64,000 nucleotides of DNA from Eremophila alpestris peregrina (taxonomy: Eukaryota; Chordata; Aves; Passeriformes; Alaudidae), in NCBI GenBank assembly GCA_009792885.1, contig WMCF01000003.1, forward strand, positions 12,307,974-12,371,973, in the 5' to 3' direction. The notes beneath the pieces are model-generated. The model had not been told where the DNA came from. It made no database searches and saw only the letters and a program-made list of their open reading frames with translations. Below, piece by piece: positions 1-12,533 of the stretch (position 1 is its first letter; each line of letters begins with the position of its first letter). A program made the translations under genes and the position numbers.

Positions 1-3000
1 AAAATATATACCCATGAGCACGAACAGCCTGTATACAGACATAAAGAAATATAACCTCATTTAATCAAGGCAGTTAATCTGTTAGAGAGTCTTCTCCATG
101 TCCTGATGTTCACTGTAGACTTTCGGCCTTTTACCTTTAGGTTTTCAAAGCCCATTAAAATATCTTATTAACTAAGCAGGAATATTTTAGTAGTAATAAT
201 TATCTCTTTGGATCAAAAGCAAAACTAATATATTGCATATAACTTGATATATGGATGAATTTTCCTAGAAATCATGACTATATTAATTCTCTTTTAGTTC
301 AGTTCACCATCTTTCCCCCTAAAATGCAAACTGTGGAATTTCAAGTGCATTGTTTAAAAACCTCTGCTTTGTGTCTTGATCCCTGCATTATTTTACTCTA
401 TAAAAAGAGGAGGAAGAGTGCCTAAGGAAGTTCACAGAGGAAGAATACGTAGTAGCAAATGACGTAGTTCATGCATATCATCCATCAGGAGGAGTCCAGT
501 AGCTGCAGGAATTTCTAGCCTTAAAACTGATATGAACTGGGATTGTAACCAGTTTTACTATTTTCTTTTTTTCTCCTATGAGCATCAGTAAAGGTGTTTC
601 AACTTCTGTTTCCTCAGGATTCTATTCAGTTCCTTTAAAACCAGGCAGTCTTTTATTTCTTCGAATGTGCATACAGACCTCTCAATGCAAGCATGAATGG
701 TAGCAAATATCAACAAGACTCAATCCTAAGAATTTTGTGAAAAATTTTATATTCTATCCTTGTTTTAATAATGGATTAGAGCTTGAAGTTTCACAATATA
801 ATCAAGGCACAAACGCAGATTCTTTAATGGCAGACTGATACCATTACAAGTTCTGTTGCATATTTAGGATTTTTTTCATTCATGTGATTTCAGACTCTCT
901 TAAAATTATAGAAACCTTTAAGAAATTGTTATTTAACCACATCCAAATTTGTTCCACGTGATATAATTAACTCGTCTTAAAATATCAAGGTTTTTTACAT
1001 TGCACTTAAGTAAAATGGTAAACATACCCGTTAATTTTTTTTAAGGAAAAAATGTTAATAGCAAGTGGTAAAGATGCATACTGATTAGAAGAAATGGCCT
1101 TTTAATTTGTTTCACTCGTGTGACCTTCAACACTATGGTAATAAGGGAAAGCTTCACAATCACAAATGAATTCTATTTTCACAACATCCTGACAGTGCCT
1201 TGTAGGGCTGTTGCTTTGATAAATATTAAGGAAAAGTGTAATATTTATTAAATAAAAATGATTGATAAATAGAAGCAAAAGCTTATTATTTGATAAATAT
1301 TAAGTAAAGGCGAGCTAAGGATTGTAGAAATCTAAGCCAGCTGAGGAAATTAACCCTTCTTCCTAGTTCCAGTTAAATTCTGTCTCCACTAAGTCTTCAT
1401 AGCCCTGAGAAGACATTTCTTACTGGATTAGTGGCATCTGAAGAAGAGTTGTGATCACATGCAAAAAAAACCCCGATGCAAAATAGACCTGTCAGGCTTC
1501 AGTGGGTGGGAGGCACTTTTCAGGCTTGCACAGAAGGACAGCTGTGGTGTTATCAGTGCAGCTCTGACCCCAGGCAGGCTCTGCACCCCTGGACACGTGC
1601 ACTGTGAACTGTGCATTTCTGGGACACTGAGCACACATTTGGAGTAACTTGCTGCTTATGTAGATTAAAACAAAAAAAAAAAATTCCATACTATCACTTC
1701 AAAAAGTACATCCTGTGAAACTCAGTAAATTATTTGTTGTGAATATTACCTAAAATTAATCTCCCTTCTTTAATCCCAGACAATGTATTCATGTGAGAGT
1801 GCTTTTATTTGAATTATTTAATCAACTGTAGAAAGAATCAATAGTATATGAGCAGCATTTTCTGCTAAGTTTTGTGCAAAAAACTCACCATAAAAAGGAA
1901 GTCACCTGTATTTTTCAGGGACTACAAAAGAGGGAAGCTGTGGAAGTCGATTTCTTGTGAGGCATTCCTTGGAAAAATGCAGCTGTTTCCACAAAACTGT
2001 TAAATCAGGTTGGTGGTCTTTTTCAGGGCTAGGGAGTTTACACTGCTGAATGGCAGACACAGGGCCAGTCTCACTGCGACCCAGTTAAGCTGCTGCTCTT
2101 GGAAATGTTTCTAAGACATGCCTGTGGTGTAGAGCAACCCCTAGATTGTGTTTCCCAAAGGTACTGAAGAACAAAGAGATCACAGAAAAGCTGAAAATGC
2201 CTGGATTGCACAGTCACAGTCACTGTGACACTTCCCAGCTTCAGACCTCTGTACAAAATATTAACTGGGAGAGAGGTAAAGATGGTTGAAAGGAACCCAC
2301 CACAAAAATCAACACGGATAGGACCTTGTCCAACACAGAGGTAGCTAGATGTTTGTTCTTAATTGGTGATGATCACACTACAGAGCTTGAAGATGATGAT
2401 GAGAGAGAAATATTTGATTCTGTGTGTCATGATTAACAAGGAAAAACCACATTTTTACATTTCAGGACAAGATTCATTCATATATCTACAAATTGCCTAC
2501 CACACACTGGAAGCAATATAAATCATAATTATAAAGTAATATGACACAGTTGATTAATTGCTTAATTAAGCCTTAATTAATATTTGTAAAGCAGTTTAAC
2601 ATCCTTGGTTGAAAAGTCTTAGGGAAGTGTGAGATATTAAGTATTACTATTTACAGTCAGAGATTCTGGCCTGCCCATGTTGAAATTTCAGAGAGATGCT
2701 TTGATAAATCAGTATTAAACTGTGATTATTATTAAGGCTAAAATCCCTCGTTATTTCTACCATGGACCCAAATTCTCTGGATACACTCTTTATCTTTCAA
2801 TGTCTTCTTATTTTCATAGCCAGGGCTGATACAATATATCTACAGACCTTCATTACACAGTGAAAATATGAAATTTTTTTGTATTGACTAATTTCAATAT
2901 TTTATCTTTTGTTGAAGTAGCATCTGCTTTGCTCTAGGCCTCACCTATAATGTTAAAAACCCCCTCAAACAGCAAAAAAAAAATCCCAACTGCCTGTACC

Positions 3001-3293
3001 CTGAAAAGCATACGATATATAGCTCTTGTCCTGCAATCAGATCCACTTGGGCAAACCCAATTATAGGATCAGGGCCTAAATAGGATAATAGGTATTGTAG
3101 AAACTACTATAAATTTCTCTCTGGTGTCCTATTTTGCCACTACTTGAACTAAGTGGATAATTCCGGTCATCTTTCTTGTTATGATGTTTCAATTCAACAC
3201 CATAAATTTACTGCTATTGGTCTAATTTGTCTGTAGAAAATCTTTGCGAGGCTAAATTTTTTATACATACATTTATATATACATATACATACG

Positions 3294-3324
<31 letters not shown>

Positions 3325-4824
3325 CCTCAGACACTAGCTAATTTTGCTTGGAAAAGTTCAGCAGTATTAGATGGGAATTGAACAAATAGAATTTTACAAA
3401 ACAATGAACATGGAGCTTGGTAAATGCAAAAAGAACTCATTAAAAAAATAGCTAGAGATGTGACAAACTGCCCTCAAATAATCTGGAGATTCAGTGAACC
3501 ACAGTATCTGCTGGTTTGCAAGTAGCCAAGACATCTCATTGTCTGCTCTGCATGAGTCCACACACATACTTATAATTAGATACCTGTTCTCTGAAATGAC
3601 GGTGGCTATCTGATTTGAGAATAAAAGAGTGTTGTTCTTTAAATGTATTCTGTTAACTGTATTGTGTCATGTTGTGTTACATAGCATTCAGTTACTTTGC
3701 ATCTTATTATGACAAATGCTATTTTGATACAAAGAAAAGTGAATGTTAAGTTCTGAGAGGAAGAACAGGTTTTAGGTCAAATCATTGCTGTATCATTGAG
3801 GTTTTCAAAAGAACAGGAAAATTATTAAAATTGTCCTGACTGCTTTTTTTTTCTGACACACATTTTATTTTATCATTTTCAACTATTTTCTTTTATTAAG
3901 CTTTATCCTGAAGTTCTGTTAAAAAAATCTTGCAACACCTTTAGTAAGGCAAATTGCATAAATTGTGCTTGCCACAAGCAGCATTTACATGCCATCAAAA
4001 GCCCATTAACATTACTCCTGCTGTTTTCACTTCACTGACATAAGTCAGTGAAAGCCCAAATAATCTAAATTTAATTTGGGTTCCAGGATGTGATTTGGAT
4101 GTAGAAACACAGGTATCTGGGGCCGTTTGAAGTGCTTTGGGTTATTGCAAGGCTTCTGCAGGAGCTGATAGAAGACCTGCAGGAAATCTGTACCCTTCCA
4201 GAGTGTGCAGAGTGGGTAGAGGCAGAGCACCCAAGCACTCCTGGCTGACCACAAGCACCTGTGTTTAGGTGTCTGGCTCACCCTCTGTAACACAAGGGTG
4301 CCACCTTATTACTTTTCAGTTTCAATTAAGATATGCCATCAACTTGTGAATGTCAGTATTCTGTTCTATTATTTCTGCATTCCAAATTATCAGGCAAAGT
4401 CTCTTTATTCTTGATGACATTAATCATTTCATACATCATTAAAATTAACTTCACTCTTCTTCTATGCCTGCAATTTGTTACTAGTAAAGCAAAAGCCATT
4501 TCACCTGCACCTTCGAAGGAAAAGATTGTATGAATATTGTGATGAGCTTAATGTTCCTAAAAATGTTATACTTTGTCATGTTAAAGATGTTTCTTTCAGC
4601 TGTAGTTCAGTGAAGAGTTCCCTACATTTCTGTAACAATATGTTTCAGGGCACAGAAAGGAAGAGGAGTACCACTATGTTGACTATCAGGCTAGTTAACT
4701 GATTACAAATTAATTTCTCTGGACTGCCCAATGTATATGGGTATATGTATAAATGTGTTTGCCTTATGTTCTATAAGCAATGTAAGGAAAAGAACCTTTA
4801 GAAAAGAAACACCTTCCTTTAGAA
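1..4824. other. AT-rich non-coding DNA, no gene recognised
   Basis: No frame here reaches 85 codons and none has recognisable motifs. A relatively GC-rich patch at about 1480-1640 and another at about 4080-4300 stand out from the AT-rich surroundings, but I could not assign either to a repeat family or an exon. A 16-bp exact direct repeat (TTTGATAAATATTAAG) occurs at 1215-1230 and 1289-1304. The (AT)n array at 3293-3322 is listed separately. Intron or intergenic DNA is the most economical reading. Confidence 0.6.
3293..3322. repeat. (AT)n microsatellite
   Basis: About 15 uninterrupted AT dinucleotides, preceded by an imperfect TATACATA/CATATACATACG run from about 3263. It is a simple sequence repeat, likely length-polymorphic. 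Confidence 0.95.
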
Positions 4825-4925
4825 ATCACAGAATGATGGAATATGCTGAGTTGGAAGGGACCCCCAAGGACCACAGAGACCAGTTCCTGGCTCTGCATAG
4901 CACCATCCCAGAGTCACATACCTCA
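4825..4925 (-). mobile_element. CR1 LINE 3'-end fragment
   Basis: Read on the plus strand, it starts with ATCACAGAATGATGGAAT, then GAGTTGGAAGGGACCC and a CTGGCTCTGCATAGCACC block. That order is the antisense of the avian CR1 3' terminus, so the element lies on the minus strand. Only about 100 bp of the 3' end remains, which is the usual severe 5' truncation of CR1 insertions. No coding part is present. Confidence 0.9.
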
Positions 4926-5743
4926 TCTTGGTGAAACAAACAAAGAATTCCCTAGTTCAGTTGTCAGCATCACTTACCTGTAAGTATTCTGCAAATATTG
5001 AGCACTGTTTCTTCTTTAAAGTATTATTTCACCATATGTTTGGCACTGCAAGAAAAAAAGACTCAAATGGCATTTTTTGAAATGAGGAAAAATTCAGAAA
5101 GCATTTACATGAGGAATGTTGCTGTCATCTTGATGAAGGAAGGAAAGTATTTTGATTTGTGCTTTTTGTTCAGAGGAAGTAAAGCTGAATGGCTGTGTTT
5201 AAGTATTTTACTATTAAGAAGCAGACCAGTAGTAGAAATCCCTAAAGTTATATTGTTCTGAGCAGGTCTATTCAACAGAAGACAGAAAATTCTTGGCTGC
5301 TCATCATAAAAACCAGAGGATTGAAGTGATCTTGAGCTGCAAAGATTCGGTGTTTTTGCAAAGCATGCTCAATTTAATCAATTCATGCTCTTTTATCAAG
5401 GGTTCTCAGCAGCCCTACAGAGTAGAGATACAGAATCAAAACCATTATGACCTGGCCTAACCTAAGAGGTTCTCAAAAGGCAGACAATATTGAAGTTAAA
5501 TGCACAAGTGCCTAGTGCATTTGCATATACTTTCAGCACACTTGTGTTTGGATTTTCTCAGAACAACTTCTGATTTGACAAATTCGTTCAAACCCTGTAA
5601 AACAATGATAGGAGCTTTAAAATAGTCACTGATTACATGCAAGGATCAGCTTTCAAGCAGTATCTTTTTCAAAGTTTAATAGAAAAGTGCCCAGCGGTTT
5701 CAGAATGAGGATGACATAATGGTGAGGATGTGCTTATGAAGAC

Positions 5744-5960
5744 AAGCCTGGGAAGAGGACATTACAATTTCAAGGCAATGACAAAAATTCAATTCAAGTC
5801 TATAGAGACTGTATTACAGTGTCAAGACGATGGCAAAATTATGCCAATGTAAGTCTATGGAGACCACTTTACTATGTCAAGACAATGGTAAAACAATGTT
5901 ATATAAAATGATTGAGACCACACTGCAATGTTAAATTATGATGCCAAAACCTTGTCATTT
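5744..5960. repeat. Degenerate minisatellite, about 54-bp unit, four copies
   Basis: Four diverged units follow one another. The marker AAGTCTAT(A/G)GAGAC starts at 5796 and 5851, and AGACC recurs at 5861 and 5915, giving periods of 55 and 54 bp. The block ATTACA-(8)-AAG(G/A)C(A/G)ATG(A/G)CAAAA occurs at 5761 and 5813 (period 52). The fourth unit ends near GATGCCAAAACC. Units differ from each other by many substitutions, so the array is old. No open frame crosses all units, which argues against a repeated protein domain. Confidence 0.75.
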
Positions 5961-8900
5961 CCTGAAGTAACGACAGAGGATTCTGCATATGCTCCTCACA
6001 GAATCACTGCTGGACCTGTGCTCCAGCTCAAAACACCTTTGTAGCTCCAGCCCTGGGTCTTGCTTGTGTAGGAACCAACTTTTCTCAGACCTGAGAGTGA
6101 AAGCTGAGGGCATTTGAGCTGTTGGGGCTAGTTGTCTTTGCATTTGCAGATGCAGGACTAATAATGAACATTCTACCTTTATCTCTGAATTTTTTAAGGT
6201 TTATTTTTAATAGCAGAACACAGCATGATGGTATTGACTTTCAGGTGTACTGACAGCCTATCTTGTTGCCATTTTTATGTGGGGTTGGCTTGAAAGTAGA
6301 TTGATGCTTCTGTTTTGAGAATGTTTATTATTTTATGTTATACCAGTTGTTTGTAGTATTACAAAGCCATAGTTACTGTATATGTAAGCAAAGAATCTCA
6401 CAAAAGAACTAATTCCAAGTACTTGTGCTGAAATTTCTCTCTTCAATGTGAAAGTGCATGTATTTGATGTTCTTACAAAATGGCAGTTTGAAAGCTTGCT
6501 TTTTTCACAGGACAAGAAAAGTGTTTATAATGGCAGAGCATATGTTTGTAACCTCTCCTCCCAGCAAGTTTCAAGCCATGTGTAGAGATCAAACTTTTAG
6601 CAGCTCAATTCTTGTTCAGTTCTTGGTATCATCAACAGAGAGACCAGTACTGGTACTGTTTAACAATTTTCTGTCTCTCTTACAATGTTCTCTAATAAGA
6701 ACAGCAGTGGCAGATCATATGAACTCTGTCCATCCTTATATTTCAACTGAAATCATGTCCAAGAGTAGATGTGTAGTAAAGACTACAAGAGCAGGATAAG
6801 GAAACAGTGATACATTCCTAGAATATTCCAGTTGCTGCCCAGGCTCTTCATTTGAAAACTATCAGAAAGAGCTTATTGCATATGGGATCATGAAATAATT
6901 TGCATGATGCTATGATTACTTGATGGCTGCAATGACCTATACTTGAGAGGGAGAAAGGCCATTATATTAATTATAAAAATTACCTGAACTGCTAAATTTT
7001 TTTGCTGTTACTAATATTGTCAAGGTAGCTGATAGACAAGTTCTGCTGTAAGTTCTCTCTAGACTTACAGCGTGATACATTCACTGATTAAACCATTTAA
7101 ATTTGAAATTTAATTTTAAAATGGTGTGAAATGGTATTTGAAGTTCAAAATCTTACATGTTCCAGTTGTAGTTGTAATAAGAGTTTCAAAAACTACTCAG
7201 ATGTTAAGAAAAAAATAACCAAACAAACACATCTTTCAATGTCTCCAACTTGAAAAACCCCTTTGACTTTTCTATTATTCAAAATGGCACTTCTAGTAAT
7301 TTCTCTGGCCATAAATCTGATTGAAAAGATAATAAGATGCCAATAGGAAGCAATAGTCTACACGGTGTTAAAACTCTAGTTGTGCAGAAACATTTGCTGT
7401 TCCTACAGATGAACAACAATTTATGAAGATAATATGTGAACATTATTTCTTGATAGAATTTACAAACCAGAAGAACATAAATTGTGATGTTTATCTGTTA
7501 GTTATTACACATGTCACTGACAGGTGCACTGCCACACCTCAGCTTTCCAGAAAAGGCATACTGAAATTCCTTAAGAGGGTGAAAATCTCTTTCAGGTGAA
7601 ATTGTAATTCTTTGCTGTTCTGGAGAGGTGCTAACAAAGCATTTCTCTGCATAATTTGGTTCTTAGAATTATGTTTGACTAAGGTAATCACTGTGATTGT
7701 GTTACAAGAGTCTCTGCACTGCTCCTGTATAAATTTTCCCTTTATGCTTTGTGCCACCTCAGATATCCTTCTCATTCAATGAGAAAGCACTCTACTAACT
7801 GTAGGAATCATCAAGAGCTTTTGTTTCCATGAAAAGTCCCACAATTTCATGGTAATGGCAGATACATAGTATGATGTCTTTTACAGGTCTATGCTTCTCT
7901 GATACAATTTTCAGTGGCTTGTGAATATGATATGTTGGATGAGGCAGTTATGGCTGAAGGGATTACATGGAGATTAGGACAAAGGATGCAAATAGTGACT
8001 GGAGAGTGATCAAACAGTGTTTTGCAAACATTCACAGTGACAAATAATGTACTGAAAGACATGGATTGTGTAAAAAAAAAAAATGGAGGCAATCTTACTC
8101 GGCAAGAAGAAGATGAGCATAAATTTTAGGAGGCACGTTTTTGTTCTTAGCAGCTTATTTATTACCATGGGGCATTAACACACCCTGTTCCTACCTCAGT
8201 TTCTCTATCTAACATGGAGATAATAGTACTTATTTTCTTTTGAAATGCTCTTTGAGGTCTTTGCAAGATAGAGTAAGTATTATTACTTTTACTATTACAC
8301 ATTATCAAAAACCAAAGCAGCCTTGTAAAGAACTCATTTAGAGGCTTTAAAACATCATGTTACCAAATGCATTGTGGGAGATATATAACAGCAAGAGGTT
8401 TCCAACTCTATTTTATAAATACTAAATTCTATTTCCAACATTGCCTTGTGCATGCCATGAACAGTAGCAAATATAATATGCTGTACTTGGACAACTGCCA
8501 AAATTTGATTGTATTTATTAATTCTGTTCTGGCCATATTCACTGCTGGACTTCTTTGGATGGGACACACAAATTGTTGCTATTCAGACATTTTATGGGCA
8601 GATATTTTCCAACAGAACATAAGAAAACTTCTCAATGAGTAAGACATTCATTTTATAGCTCAACTGAAATAAAAGGTTTCAATTCAGTGAAAGTGTTACT
8701 GTGCTTGAATAACATCAGGAATGGCAGAAAGATGTGCATGAATTTGTAGAAAAATAAAATTTAGGGATCTCATATATCATGCAGCTAACAAGAAGTGCAA
8801 CACTCCATTCAGGAGGAGGAACTGAACAGTCTTCTCTAAGCATCTGAGAATAGGTCAGAGAAGACAATATTGCAGAAATAGGAGATTTCAGTCTGACGGA

Positions 8901-11900
8901 CAGAGTTATTTTGTTTGCTCTTTATCAAAGAGTATAAACTGTCCAGAAAATTGTTAGCCTAAAAAAAGAGGTACTTGACCAGAAGTGACATGAGATTTCA
9001 CTGTTCCCCTCACCATGACTATTACCACCACTGCTAGTAGTGACAGTGTTATTTCTTGGACAAGGGTCTTAACATCTTTGATAATTAAAAAGTTGTCCAG
9101 CTTTTCATCTATGTTTATGACTTGGTCTTTCTACATCCTTACTAAGGCAACCATTTTGAGTGCTGCAGTTTATACAGAGGGTTTTCACAATAAACCTTTT
9201 CTTGATTCACATGGAATGGAAATGTTTTCAGATGCTATGTAAAATTCTTAAACCCTATTTCCTTAGAGTTTATTCACTGTCAGGGAGGGATTCAGGCTTT
9301 TTCACGGCTAGGTAATTAAAAAAAAAGAAAAAAAAAAGAAAAGAGTGACAATCAAACCATTAAGCATGTGGGGAAAATTATTTGCAGGAAATGAGATCAG
9401 TGTCCCAGTTTGATGAGCCACTGAACTGCTAACTGGTTCAACTTTTACTGTTACCACCACTGTATCTGTTGCTGAGAAGAGAAAACATATTCCCCCCCCT
9501 ACTCACACATTTTCCCTCAGCATTGCAAGTTGTTATCCAGTCCCCTAAGAGCTTGCTAATGACCATTGCTGTAAACAAAACAGGCATGCCATCAAAGTGA
9601 GTATAGTCCTTCAACAGTCTCCTCTGACTTCTCAGAGGAAGCTAGAGGTTATTGCAAGCATAGCTCAGGAAATAAGCCCAGCAGAGCCTGAAGTTTTGTG
9701 AATTCACAAATCATCTTACAGTGAAGCACTAGAATATAAAGCACAGAGTGAGTTCTAAACAGGTGCTTCTAAAGACTATGTGTGTTCTGTGAGTTTCAGA
9801 TAGCTGACTTAAATTAACTCTAAACACCATGAACCCCATGGCTAGCAGTGACACTGTTGCTTCTTGAAACAATTTTTTCCTCATCATGTACAGATAGTGA
9901 ACAACATGGATTACATACTATCCCTTTTTATCACTGTATATATTAATGAGCTGACCGCATCTATTAGCAAACTATATAAAGTATGAAAAATATTACAATT
10001 ATGTAATGAGGAAATTTCAAAAATCTTAATGGGAATATATATTTTTTCACTGTTTTCAAGGGAAATGTCCAAGTAATTAGGATTAGCATAGGTGTTTTAT
10101 GAAGACTATGCAGCAAAAAGGTAAATGGGGAGCTAACAGGCATTGAGGTTTTCATTATTGACCTTGATAATATGATCAAGCAGTCTGCACCAAATGAAAT
10201 TTTGTATATTCATTTATTCTAGAATCCAGCCTCAAATTTCATAGAAATATATGAAGATGTTTCAGTAAAACAAAAAGTAGCTGGAAGAGATCATTTCTTG
10301 GAAACTGAAATGACAATTTAATTCTTTTTAATTTGTTATCTATCCATTTTCAAGTATTTATATTTCCTAGACCATGCTAAAAGGCGTATAGAGCAAATGG
10401 TAGCAAAAATGGTGTTTCCAATTCAGCTGAAAGCAGTACATTACAATAAACCGTACAAAAGTTGAGAAATGAGAGAAATCAGAGAAATCATTTAAACCTA
10501 GAGAGGTCTTTGTTACCTCTGTATTAATATGTTTCATTCTTCTGCTTATTGTTTGATCCTCAAGTAACATGCAAGTTGTACAATATCTCTGTTTAGCTGT
10601 GTTTGGATAAAAAAATGTTTTTAAACCCAGAGCCAACAGTCATCTGTGTTAATGAAATAGCAGTGGTGTAAAGTAATATATATGCTTATTCCTTTTCCTC
10701 TTGGAAAAAAACAACCTCAGGAAAGAATTTTTATACCTAAAATATATTAGTTAAAACATTCTAGCTTTAAATTTAGTGGGACTAAACTGAAACAGGATGA
10801 TCCTGAAAGAAGATTACAAACTTTACCTTTCTATGGAAATTTTGCTTCTTAGAGCTCCATAGTCAAAACCAGTTTTTCAAGACAAAACAAATAAAATATT
10901 TTCCAGGGTTTTTTCCCCCCAAATTCTTGCTTGCATTCTCAAATCTCAGCAGGTCCTCTATCATTTTTGTTCCTGTACCTCAGTTTGATTAATGTTCCCA
11001 AATCTGTGGGTTTTTTTCATTTGTTTTTCTTCACATGGTTTATGAGTTTTTTGTTTGTTTATTTTGCTTAGTTTTGGTTTGGGTCTTTTATTTTTTAATT
11101 CTGAATGCTGTGCTCCCTCTCTGATTCAAGTTGACTGAATTCTTCCTTATTATGTTACCCCTCTTTTTACATTCCTCCTATTTCTATTCTGGCCAACCCA
11201 ATTCTCCTCTGTGACACGCTGCCGAAATCTGTAATATGTAGTAATTTGCAGCTTACTTCTCCAGGAAAGCTGTCTCTTTCACAGATGACACAAAATGAAC
11301 AGTAATTCATGACTGGAGACCAGAACTCATAAATTGAAAAGAAAATACTACCTAATAATATTTTGCCAAATTTGAACTTTTAAATGTTAAATCTTTCATT
11401 ATCCTAAAGGAGCCTTATTTGAAACTGAGGGGTTTTTCAGTGGACTAAGTTCTGGCTCAACTCACTGTTTTTGAACTGGCTCAAGCAATTCAAATTATAA
11501 GCCACAATCTAGAGCTCTTACTATTTGCCAGATATTTCAACCTTCATGAGCAAGACCCTTTAGGCTCATTTAGAGAAGATTACAAACAAGGAAATTCAGT
11601 GCTGTTCACCCGCTGGGCTTGGGACAAAAAGCAAGTATGAAAGCTGCCAATATTTCTGTATTTGCTTGTTTCATCTGAGTGGGACCAGTGCAATGACACA
11701 GAAAAAGACTCTCTGAGCCCAGAGCGAAAATAACACACTTGAAGTGCTTAACGGGTTTCTTCTGTGAGATTTCTCCAGCAGCTTTAATAGAGCTGGGTGA
11801 ACTGCTTGTCTGAAAAAAAAACAAAACAACTTCAGCTGATGAATTTCAGTCTTTGTTTGTTTTCCCAGGGTCTGGATTCTTCACCAATGGACTTGATTTT

Positions 11901-12142
11901 GTTTCTGATTTATAATTATTCACAAACCTGAATAATGTATGGTCCATATATTTCCGATTAGTTTCTTCCACCATAAGGCCACCTGCTCTCAGTGCCTTTG
12001 TGGTGTCTGAGTAAAGTGACACAGTGCCCATACTAGAGCTGGGGTAGGAGGATACAGGACTATCTTACAGGAGGAAGCTTTAAAGACTTTGAACACTTAG
12101 TCCATTTTGCAGATAGGTCAACAACATAAGACATATTTCGCA

Positions 12143-12183
12143 TATTTTAGAAAACATTTTACAGTAACTATTTTAGAAAACAT
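12143..12183. repeat. Short tandem duplication, 26-bp period
   Basis: The 15-mer TATTTTAGAAAACAT occurs at 12143-12157 and again at 12169-12183. The intervening bases show no other similarity. Probably a local slippage or duplication event. Confidence 0.7.
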
Positions 12184-12489
12184 GATTAATACCTTGGAAA
12201 GCATTGTAACACCTCAGTAAGATATCACATTTAAATCAATGCATAATCAGTGCAAATTTATACATACAATTGATCTAACATCAGATCTTTGATTCATTTT
12301 GCCTTTTTGGAAAGGCTACAAGAACAGTATTCCCCTGTCCTCAGAAACAAAGGGTGCAGTTATATTACCACAAATACATTGCATCATAATTATGTGCATC
12401 TCTCTGTAATCCAGAGCCTTATGAAGGCAATGAAATCACGAGGGTCAGGTGCTTGTGTTGATATTTTAGATCTAAACTTGGGAAAGCTT

Positions 12490-12533
12490 TCACAGAATTA
12501 CAGAGTGTTGGAGGTTGGAAGGGATTGAGAACC
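12490..12533 (-). mobile_element. CR1 LINE 3'-terminal remnant
   Basis: The plus strand reads TCACAGAATTACAGAGTGTT then GGAGGTTGGAAGGGATTGAG, the antisense of the CR1 3' end. Only about 44 bp can be aligned by eye, making it a minimal, very 5'-truncated copy. Being short, it is less certain than the other CR1 pieces. Confidence 0.7.

Larger units (their letters stand above)
4926..12489. other. AT-rich non-coding DNA between two CR1 fragments
   Basis: No gene was recognised. The longest frame is 113 codons at 6458-6799 (+). Its translation shows no domain, signal peptide or repeat, and no splice sites frame it convincingly, so it is treated as chance. A purine run AAAAAAAAAGAAAAAAAAAAG lies near 9320-9340. 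A weak duplicated segment of about 31 bp occurs at 9033-9063 and 9841-9872. The minisatellite at 5744-5960 and the 15-bp repeat at 12143-12183 are listed separately. Confidence 0.6.

Noticed and set aside
6458..6799. 113-codon plus frame
   Set aside because: Longest frame in its region but with no motif, and a chance open stretch of this size is expected in 64 kb.
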